A stretch of 64,000 bases of DNA from Chamaecrista fasciculata. Taxonomy: Eukaryota > Streptophyta > Magnoliopsida > Fabales > Fabaceae. The stretch's first letter is position 1. Each line of letters begins with the position of its first letter. The notes under the pieces were generated by a model. The model did no database searches. It was not told where the DNA came from and saw only the letters and a list, made by a program, of their open reading frames with translations. Shown here one piece after another: positions 56,132 through 64,000 of the stretch. Position numbers and translations under genes: made by a program. The stretch is taken from positions 1-64,000 of the forward strand of contig QANZ01050970.1 of NCBI GenBank assembly GCA_003254925.1. Reading direction: 5' to 3'.

Positions 56132-56227
56132 NGCCCATACTGGACCAGCAAAAAAAGCCTCACATAGGCCCACTAACCTCCAGGCAACACACGAGGAGGA
56201 GACACTCAAACGACACAGTCCGAAATC

Positions 56228-57458
56228 TTAGACGTTTCGCCTGAAAGAAGAAGATTGCCAAACAAACTTATCCTCGAAGATGGCAGCTCTAATCTTAACC
56301 GGTGTAATCCAAGACCACGAGCCAGGGAGAAACTCCGTCAACGACATCTTGGCTGCCCGATCTGCAACTCTGTTTGTCGATCTTCTAATCCAACTAATGG
56401 AGAAACTCGGATTTCGCATCAACAAATGCTTGATTTCCACCAAGGAAGCAGAAATCGACCACGGGACCGAGGTACTATTGCAAGCTTCGATCAACTCTTT
56501 GCAGTCCGATTCCACCTTCACATGAACAACGCCAATGGCTTCTGCTATCTGCAACCCGTAGAGCAGCGCATGGGATTCTGCTTCCAGAGACGAACAGCAT
56601 GCAATTCGCTTTGATAACCCGGTAAGTAAATTCCCCTCATGGTTTCTCACTACTACTGCAATGGCCCGTCTTGAATTATTTAAATCCGTTGCTGCATCCA
56701 CATTGATCTTTATTTGGTCACGGGGAGGGGGGGTCCAATTTAAGCGCGAGGGGTCAGGCAAACCATTAGACTCCTGTCGTTCCTGGCCAAGATTGATAGC
56801 GTTCAGAAAAGCCATAGTGTCCTCTTTAGCTTTTTCAATGGCGTTAATAGGGTCCACCTTTCTCTGTTCAAAGATAAATTTATTCCTGCCAACCCAGATC
56901 TGCCATAGTTGATAGAGAAACAGAGAGAAGAGATAGTCACCATTAGAATGGGATTGCTTAATGATGTCCACCTTAGCCATGAACCAATCGTTAAAAGTTG
57001 GGTGATCTGAAGGAGAATCACTCCACTGAAAAGAGCTCCCATACCACACTGCTCTTGCCCACTCACATCTAGTAAATAGATGTAAAGAATCCTCATCCGC
57101 CATCTGACATATGGGGCATCTAGTATCAGACCCAGCCCTTCTCCTGACTAAATTTGCCCTCGTAGGAATAGCATTTGATACCAGACGCCAAGTAAAGTGA
57201 TGAATTTTTGGTTGCACTCTTGCCTGCCAAATTACTCTCCAAACTGAGTTGTTCCCATTCGTTTCAGAGGAAGAGGGAATAGTAGCCCCCTTAGCATCAG
57301 TCCACGCCAGATGGTATCCAGATTTTACTGTGTACAACCCATTCCGAGTATATGGCCAGATGGGGGTGTCCCTAGGAAGGTGGGGATTAATTTGTGTGGC
57401 AAAGACCTTCTCCGCCATTTCTCTAGGTAGGATATTCAATACTCTCCTCTCATTCCAA
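56228..57458 (-). pseudogene. LINE ORF2 C-terminal part: zf-RVT and RNase H
   Basis: Continues the ORF2 frame after the solo LTR (AWNERRVLNILPREM, crossing the LTR junction). zf-RVT: YTVKSGYHLAW, VWRVIWQARVQPKIHHF, RCPICQMADEDSLHLF. The plant LINE RNase H domain follows: INVDAATD, EAESHALLYG, VESDCKELIEACN, and NRVADRAAK near the end, with the D-E-D-D residues apparently kept. Stop at 56,228. The frame has no internal stop. An open frame starting at 57,439 uses TTG and is only part of it. Confidence 0.9.
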
Positions 57459-57463
57459 GCTCT

Positions 57464-59590
57464 TGTTGGGAAATCACAGAGGGAGCGCAGCGGAAGGGAA
57501 AATAAAAATTTTTCCAGGGACTAAAACGTAATAAAAAAACTAACTCTGTGATTCCTTCCAGGATCCACTAACTATGTTTATACCAGTTTTAGGAAAGATG
57601 TTTACCTAGTTTTGATCGGTGACTTGTCGTATTCGCGAATTTGAGAAGTCCACAGAGTGTCCTTCCTCTACCAGTAATCCACACGAGCAGTTTGGCAGAT
57701 GCCTAGGTGCTAGCCTCCTTCACTTCTTTCCAAGTGAAAACGGGAACTATATCTATGGTTCTTGAATAATCAAGAAGTGTTCTTGATTATCAAGACTAAT
57801 TGGGATTGGCGATTTTCCCCTCTCTATAGATGCACTAGGCGAATTCTTAGTCTGACCAAGAATTAATCTATGTTGTGAATTGTTTTCCAAATAGGCGCCT
57901 AGGGGCCCTATTTATAGTGTTCTCATTCCTAGTTTTAGGGAATCCTAATCCAATTAGGATATCTCTAAGATATGGGATATCTTTTAGATATCTCAAATTA
58001 TCTTTTGATTTATAATATTAAACTTAATATTATAATTCAAAAATAAAGCCCAATTTCGAATTTGACCTATCCAAGATCAAATCTTGGATCAAATCTTGAT
58101 TTGCTCAAATCCTATTGGTTGGAATGAGTCATGAGAATTTGATTTTATAATTTAAAAATTACTTTAATATTTAAATGATAAAGTCGACTTTCACCCTAGA
58201 CCAAACTCTAAAATGCAAGATCAAATCTTTCATCCTAAGATAGGGCTAGGCGAAAATTCCCATGAGTTTTGGGAGGAATTTTATAACAACCCAAACTCCT
58301 TAGGTAGTTATAACTAATTCCTAACAATTTTGAATAAAAGAATTACCTTAATATCTTTTAATTCAAATCCTATATCTTTCCCTAAAGATATTTATCTTAT
58401 CTTTATTTAATTAATAAAAACAATTTCTATTAATAAAAATAAAGATAATGAGGCGCCACCCTCATCCTTATGTTTCCCAATTTTAGTGAATTTAATAAAT
58501 CAATAATTCCCTAATTTTTAGGAAACTTATTTAATTTATTTATTCACTAATATTTTAATTGTAAAACTATTTAACAATTAATTTAAATTTAAATTTGTCC
58601 AACAAATTTAAAACCTCAATCATAGATATTTATTTAAGACAAGATTTAATGTCCTAAGACATTTAACTATGTCCTAAATTGTGTCACCTAAGTGACTCAC
58701 GAATTAACCCTAATTCGTGTCCCAAAAATTAGCATCTTGATCCTGCTCATGTGTGACCCAGCAGGCCTCACGTGAAGTTGGCAGCAAATCATCTTTATGA
58801 TTCACAAGTTGTGAGCGGACTCTAGCAAGCCATCACAACTACCCAAAACACGGGAGTTATCGCTTTAACGACTTTAACGATTTAACCTAAATACCACCTT
58901 GTCATAATTCCTATTGTCTCACGATATTTTGGTCATGGATCAGGCACGGGAATGTCATCCAAAATCCAAACCACAACTTTCTCGATTTCCTGAGTTAGTC
59001 CCAATTCCCAGCGTGGCCACGCATTTCTTGGACAGACTCATCGAGGGCGCCAGTTAAATATCTCTCATCTTAAATGAGGGACAAAATCCCATCTTGGTCA
59101 ACCACATTCCTTTGCACGGTAATCAACCAAACCCGTACCTAGCCTGTATGGCTACCCTGCTACGGGTAACGTTGGACTAGGCCAAAGTTTGACAACTACA
59201 ATGCCGGAATAGTCAAGACCTCAGGTCTAAGGCTATCGTGACAGGTGTACAGGAGAGGCTCGCTTATGACTAAACCCATGCAGGACTCTCCGGGTCGGTC
59301 CAGCAATTTGTAACCCTTACAAAATTGCACCATGACTCTCGAGAAGCATCTAGTGCATGTATCTCTATACACCGAGGTCATGCTGGTCTTAGTTCATTTA
59401 CGTTCCCACGTGAATGATCGACCAGGGACAGTTTTAGATTAATTATCTTATAATTAATCAAGGACGCTATCATAGTAAACACGCTAATAATATGATAACA
59501 ACATAATTTATCTCTATAAATTAATCAAAAATACATATGTTCAAATAACACATAAATAAAATGATTGGCCCTAGGGCACAATCTCCATCA
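57464..59590 (-). mobile_element. Solo LTR of the same Ty1-copia family, inserted in the LINE
   Basis: On the plus strand it begins TGTTGGGAAATCACAGAGGG and ends ATCTCCATCA (TG...CA ends), 2,127 bases, flanked by GCTCT at 57,459-57,463 and 59,591-59,595 (5 of 5). It has no internal pol sequence, so the rest was lost by recombination between two LTRs. Its right 410 bases match the truncated LTR at 38,895-39,324 and the tail at 1-42, so the family is represented at least three times. By comparison with 39 kb it reads on the minus strand. Small frames inside it are not genes. Confidence 0.95.
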
Positions 59591-59595
59591 GCTCT

Positions 59596-61881
59596 GTCAT
59601 CTTCCTTCAAAAGAGACTTAACAACCATAGGGTTCTGATGCTCTTCATTGCTCCATGCCCTGCCACCATCTTGAATCCACCTATCATTGAAGACCTTTAC
59701 ACTGTCTCCATCTTTGATTAACCAGGCCTTGTGTTTATTGATGAAATCTCGACCCTGTATGAGACTTTGCCATGCCCATGATGCAAGCCTTTTCCTCTTT
59801 GCCTCCCAAATGGAGCAATTAGGAAAGTAAATACTCTTTACTAACCTACTCCAGAGGGCATCCTGGTTTTGTTCCAGTCTCCACACCTGTCTCGCAACCA
59901 AAGCCAAATTCATGGCGTGCAAGTCCCTAAACCCCAATCCCCCATCTCTTTTCGATCTGTTCAAATAGTTCCAACTCTTCCAATGAATCCCATTCTCTTT
60001 CCCAGTCTGCCTCCACCAGAATTTTGCTGTCATACTAGCAATCTTCGTGCAGAAAGACTTAGGAAGCATAAAAATAGACATCACATAGTTGGGAATGGAT
60101 TGGATAACAAACTTAATGAGGACCTCCTTCCCTGCTTGAGATAGATACTTCTCCTTCCACCCTTGGAGTTTTTGCCACACCCTATCCTTAAGCCATGTGA
60201 GAGCTTGGGATTTGGATCTCTGCCATTCCCCAGGAAGACCAAGATACTTTGAGACTTGTGTGGCATGGTTAATTCGCAAAATCCCTGCAAACGCCCTTTT
60301 AACTCTATCATCCACACCTTTACCAAAGACCATTGATGATTTGCTGTTATTAATTCTCTGGCCTGAAGCATTAGTGTAGATATTCAGAGCACTCTGTATC
60401 CCATAGGCTTCTCCCACATCTGCCTGAGCAACAATCATGGAGTCATCTGCAAATAACAGATGGTTGACGATAGGGGCAGTCCGAGCCAATTTTATCCCAG
60501 ATAGGTTCCCTCTGGAAGAGGCATTATTTAGCAGAATAGATAAGCCTTCAGCTACTATGATGAACAAATAGGGAGACAAGGGATCTCCTTGCCTTAGTCC
60601 TCTCTCCGGGACAATTGTATCACCAATCACCCCGTTAAGCTTAATATTGTACCTGACAGTAGACATACATTCCCAAATTAGGCTAATCCAGTGGGAATTG
60701 AACCCAAGAGCAGTCATCATCTCTTTAACAAACACCCATTCAATCCTATCATAAGCCTTGCTCATATCTAACTTCACCACCACCGCCTTTTTTCCCCTGC
60801 CATGTCTATACTTGAGGCTATTAAAAATTTCGTGAGCAACAATGATGTTGTCCTGGATTTGCCTACCCTGCACAAAGGCACTCTGGTTATCTAAAATGAT
60901 GCAGTTCATCACCCCTTTCATTCTGTTTGCCAGGACTTTAGAGAAGATCTTGTAGACAAAATTATAACAGCTGATAGGTCTCAGTTGATTAATTTCATCC
61001 GAAGAGGGAACTTTCGGAATAAGGGACACATGAGTTACATTGATGCTTTCCGGAAGTTTTCCAGAACTAAAGAACTCTCTCACTGCCTCTGTAATATCAC
61101 CCTGTAAAGTATCCCAATGTTTTTGGAAAAACAACCCGTTGAGACCATCAGGGCCCGGAGCCTTATGAGGCCCAAGCTCGAAGACTGCCTTCTTCACCTC
61201 CCAGTCTTCAATATTTCTTCTCAAGGAAGCATTCAAATCATCTGTGACCCTGGGGAGAACTAGTTCTGTAACCTGTTGAATGTTATTAGGGGATGATGTT
61301 TTGTAAATCTCTGTGAAGTAATCTGTAATCATAGTATGGATTTCCCCCTGATTCTCCACCCAATCACCGGCTGCATTCTTAATCCTTGTTATTCTGTTTC
61401 TGCTTCTTCTCTGAACTGTTACTGCGTGAAAGTACTTAGAATTCCTGTCACCCTCTCTCAGCCATTGTATTCTAGACCTGGCCTTCCAAAACAGCTCCTC
61501 CTGCTCCCATAACTTATCAATCTCCTCCCTGCACAATCTGCTTCGATTTAGAGTCTCCTCGGAAAAGGGAGCATTTGTAAACTGCTGCAGTTTATCCTTC
61601 AACCTCCAAATTTCCTTATCAGCCCTTTTGAAATTCATCTTACTCCAATCATCAAGGTGTTTTCTAGTTCTCTCCAATTTCGAGATAAGTGAGTCACCAT
61701 TTTGAGGAGTCCAACTATTGGCTATTATTGCGGGCAGGTCCTCTCTGGACTCCCAATAAGCTTCATACCTGAACATCCTCGGGTCTTTAGTACAATTCTG
61801 AACCATAGAAAGGACTAATGGAGAGTGATCCGAACCCAAGGCTGGTAGCGCCTTAAGATAAGCATTTGGAAACATCAACCT
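59596..61881 (-). pseudogene. LINE ORF2 reverse transcriptase region
   Basis: One open frame from the end of the endonuclease (SDHSPLVLS) to the LTR insertion. RT blocks: GPDGLNGLFFQKHWD, VTHVSLIPKVPSSDEI, LRPISCYNFVYKIFSKVLAN, SAFVQGRQIQDNIIVAHE, VVKLDMSKAYDRIEWVFV, RGLRQGDPLSPYLFIIVAEG, and the catalytic LLFADDSMIVA. These are the typical non-LTR RT motifs. Target-primed reverse transcription would use this enzyme at a nicked site. The catalytic residues look intact. The frame is closed by the LTR insertion and by one stop upstream. Confidence 0.93.
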
Positions 61882-62499
61882 TCAAGAAGCATTAGCAAGA
61901 GATCTGTCAATTCTTTCCTTCACATGACCTTCACTTCTGTTATTACTCCAAGTGAACCTGCAACCATGCAACTCTAAATCCAGCAACCCATTTGCATCAA
62001 GAAAATTTCTGAAGGTTTCGATCTGGCTATTGGCATGTGGTCGAACACCCTCCTTTTCAGATTGAAATAGTATGTCATTGAAATCCCCCATACAAATCCA
62101 CGCATCATTATCATTCAGCTGAAAGTTGGATATATCATCCCACACCCCTCTCCTCACAATAGGATCAGGGTCACCATATACACCAGTGAAATAAAAGGAA
62201 ATATTAAGTTCATTAATAGTCACTTTACAGTGAATAAAGTGCTTACAGAAGTTCAAGATAGAGACATCAATACTATTTTTCCAACAAAGGGCCAGGCCCC
62301 CAGATCTACCCAAAGCATCAATACAAAAAACCTGGTCAAACATCAGAGACCTACTAAGATTCTCCACTTTCTTCTTCTTTGATTTAGTTTCACACAAAAA
62401 CAGGAGAGAAGGAGTGTTATGGGATACTAAATCCCGCATAGCTCTAATTGTAGAGGCCACTCCTATGCCTCTACAATTCCAGCTGATAAAGCAACTCAT
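61882..62499 (-). pseudogene. LINE ORF2 endonuclease (APE-like) with a single in-frame stop
   Basis: Starts at the ATG at 62,499, SCFISWNCRGIGVAST, then LLFLCETKS, GGLALCWKN, the catalytic ICMGDFNDIL, and ERIDRSLANAS, followed by a TGA at 61,882-61,884 where related elements usually have Trp. Translation resumes in the same frame in the next part. This nonsense change and the LTR insertion are the only visible breaks in ORF2. The endonuclease nicks target DNA for priming. Confidence 0.92.
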
Positions 62500-62644
62500 G
62501 GCGCCCCTTGGGGCTGGTTCTGGCCCGCCTCCTCAGCCATTTCCATGCTTTTTCCTTCATTAATCTCTCCCCCTGAGCTGTTCTGTCTCCCCACCCCACC
62601 TGCTTCATCATGAGCCACTTTTAACTTCTTCTGATTACACCAAT
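62496..62644 (-). pseudogene. LINE ORF1 C-terminal tail, overlapping ORF2 start by ATGA
   Basis: Reads WCNQKKLKVAHDEAGG to AGQNQPQGAP and a stop. The TGA stop (62,496-62,498) overlaps the ORF2 ATG (62,497-62,499) in ATGA, the layout associated with termination-reinitiation in non-LTR elements. The 5' part of ORF1 is missing because of truncation at 62,644. Confidence 0.8.
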
Positions 62645-63017
62645 CATCGGCTTAATGGGTTGGATTGTTATCCAGATCATAAGCCCAATGGGTCAGATAG
62701 AAATGTCCGGTTAGAGGGAGAAACTGTTCTGACCAAAAACAAGGGTAAAAGTTAATTTCGTCCTCAAATTTTACACCAACTGTCAATTTTGTCCCCAATA
62801 TTTTTTTGTTATCAATTTCATCCTCAATGTTTGACATTTTAGTCAATTTTATCCTTTGACTAACTTCTTTCAATAAATTAACGACAGACTGTATCCTGTT
62901 ATTCAATTTGAGTTAGGATTTGAGTTTTTTTTATCAATTTTATATTATATATCATTAGCCACATAGATTTTGTCGATACTATTTGACTAAAGTAAGAGTT
63001 TGGATAAAATTAACCAA
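62645..63017. repeat. Right copy of the 374-base direct repeat flanking the LINE
   Basis: Matches 55,758-56,131 from CATCGGCTTAATGGGTTGG to GGATAAAATTAACCAA. To the right it continues into the other arm of the family D fold-back, while the left copy ends at the LINE, so this copy marks the uninterrupted side of the original site. Confidence 0.9.
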
Positions 63018-63123
63018 AATATGAAAAAAATTTTTGAAAAAAAAAAGATTAACCAAAATGTGAAACATTGGGGACAAAATTGACAGCAAAAAAAGATTGA
63101 AGGAGAAATTAGTACTTTTGCAA
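62751..63123. mobile_element. Family D fold-back hit by the LINE (right copy)
   Basis: From AAAAGTTAATTTCGTCCTCA to GAAATTAGTACTTTTGC, arms pairing as in family D, with an internal local duplication TTAACCAAAAT(A/G)TGAAA. The LINE inserted at its middle (after GATAAAATTGACCAA). Confidence 0.75.
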
Positions 63124-63136
63124 AAAAAAAAAAAAA

Positions 63137-63149
63137 NNNNNNNNNNNNN
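63137..63149. other. Short assembly gap (13 undetermined bases) in a poly-A run
   Basis: N run flanked by As on both sides. The length of the A tract is not known. Confidence 0.98.
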
Positions 63150-63382
63150 AAAAAAAAAAAAAAAGGAGAAAGTGCGTTTTTATTTAAGTAAATTACAAGT
63201 GCATAACACAATTATCTCCATTAAAAATTTTTGGGTAAGATCTCAGTCCCTTTTCCAATTTTTTTAAACTAACATCTCAAAATAAATGTTAAGCAAATTA
63301 CGTTTAAGAGTGACATATATCAGTATTCTTTTGGTTGGTGAGAGAGCTTGAAGACTTGACCTCCCATTGATCATATTTTTTA

Positions 63383-63757
63383 CACAAAAGTACTCTTTTA
63401 GTCCTCAAATTTTACATCAACCTTCAAGTTCAGTCTTAATATTTTTTTTCAGTCAATTTCGTCTCCAATATTTTATATTTTGATTAATTTTATCCTTTGA
63501 CTAACTTTTTTTATTAAATTAATGGCATGTTTGTTTTACCATCTAAGTTAAGATTTGATTTCTTTCCTTGTATCAATTTTACATTACATGTCATTAGTCA
63601 CGTAGAATCTGTCATTAACATTTCTCAAAAGTAAAAACAAAAGAAAAAATTGACAAAAATATGAAATATTAGAGACGAAATTTACAGCAAAAAAAATATT
63701 TAGGGACAAAATTAAAATTTGATATAAAATTTAAGGACAAAAAAAGATGCTTTTGTC
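63383..63757. mobile_element. Family D fold-back, diverged copy
   Basis: Starts ACAAAAGTACTCTTTTAGTC and ends GACAAAAAAAGATGCTTTTGT, with family phrases TTGATTAATTTTATCCTTTG and TACATGTCATTAGTCACGTA. No clear target duplication. The remaining 63,758-64,000 shows no gene. Confidence 0.7.
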
Positions 63758-64000
63758 TACTTTTTATTTGTTTACTTATATTTTTGTGAGTGTCTGAGAT
63801 TTGCATTACCCCTTTAAGAAAAAAGCCCAAACCACATTAATATTTGATATTTGAATAAATTAATGGTTCAATGTTTAAAAATGAACAAATTTTTCAATTT
63901 ATCTTTCAAATAAATCAACTCTTAACACTTTGGGTCATCGACCACAACGAGGGATTCTATCCTTGTTAATTTGGGTAAAATTTGAAAAGGGTTCAGAAAG

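Larger units (their letters stand above)
56133..62644 (-). mobile_element. LINE retrotransposon (plant L1 clade), 5'-truncated, with nested solo LTR
   Basis: On the minus strand: the end of ORF1 (62,496-62,644), ORF2 with endonuclease, reverse transcriptase, zf-RVT and plant-type RNase H, and a short 3' tail (56,133-56,227). The 5' end falls inside ORF1, the usual result of incomplete reverse transcription. A 3' poly-A is not visible: the undetermined base at 56,132 stands where it should be. A 2,127-base solo LTR (57,464-59,590) splits ORF2. The LINE is flanked by a direct repeat of about 374 bases. Confidence 0.9.

Noticed and set aside
59521..59590. C-terminal end of the LINE RT frame
   Set aside because: These codons lie in the inserted solo LTR, after the GCTCT duplication.
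55758..63017. The 374-base flanking repeats as LTRs of a retrotransposon
   Set aside because: The interior is a LINE with a non-LTR RT and no primer site; repeats lack TG...CA ends and contain half of a fold-back element.
1..64000. CRISPR arrays, tRNA, rRNA, riboswitches, bacterial operons
   Set aside because: No regular direct repeats with spacers, no cloverleaf or rRNA sequence recognised, and gene structure is eukaryotic.

Overview
The window is nuclear DNA of a flowering plant. The signs are spliced genes with GT-AG introns, very AT-rich spacer, TIR-NBS-LRR resistance-gene remnants, and plant-type hAT, Ty1-copia, Ty3-gypsy and LINE elements. The TIR-NBS-LRR tail (post-LRR and C-JID exons) is of the kind common in legumes and related rosids, so a rosid eudicot is my best guess; this is inference. 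No rRNA, tRNA, CRISPR or bacterial feature was seen.

Layout. 1-10,062 is a nest of transposons: a Ty3-gypsy polyprotein remnant (minus strand) is cut by hAT copy B (89-9,295, TSD ATTCAAAC), and B is cut inside its transposase by a second copy of the same family in the opposite direction, hAT copy A (1,104-5,676, TSD GTATTTAG). A Copia LTR end lies at 1-42. 10,128-17,465 is AT-rich DNA with three fold-back elements, local repeats and weak exon-like segments of a possible minus-strand gene. 17.5-28.6 kb is repeat-rich: a hAT-like end, a 1.8 kb long-inverted-repeat element with foreign-looking filler, an orphan TIR fragment, a gag-protease-only Copia element (23.6-26.1 kb) and more fold-backs. 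29,288-33,474 is a broken resistance gene of unusual order (NBS, then TIR, NBS, LRR remnant, C-JID) with fold-backs in its introns. 33.8-38.6 kb holds nested fold-backs and a GC-rich block. 38,895-42,080 carries two head-to-tail Copia pol remnants, followed by a 237-base gap. 42.3-49.3 kb is mostly small non-autonomous elements and microsatellites.

The one gene that looks intact is on the minus strand at 49,324-55,007: six coding exons give a 466-residue protein with BRCT, RING and PHD-type domains, probably a nuclear E3 ubiquitin ligase or chromatin factor. Upstream of it, a LINE (56,133-62,644, minus strand) lies inside a fold-back element, is flanked by a direct repeat of about 374 bases, and is itself split by a 2,127-base solo LTR (TSD GCTCT).

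The strongest pattern is structural. At least eight copies of six or more unrelated-looking fold-back families carry 9-base flanking duplications, several perfect, which points to Mutator-type (MULE) mobilisation, and several sit inside each other. I saw no undescribed protein-based system; the novelty here is in transposon architecture.
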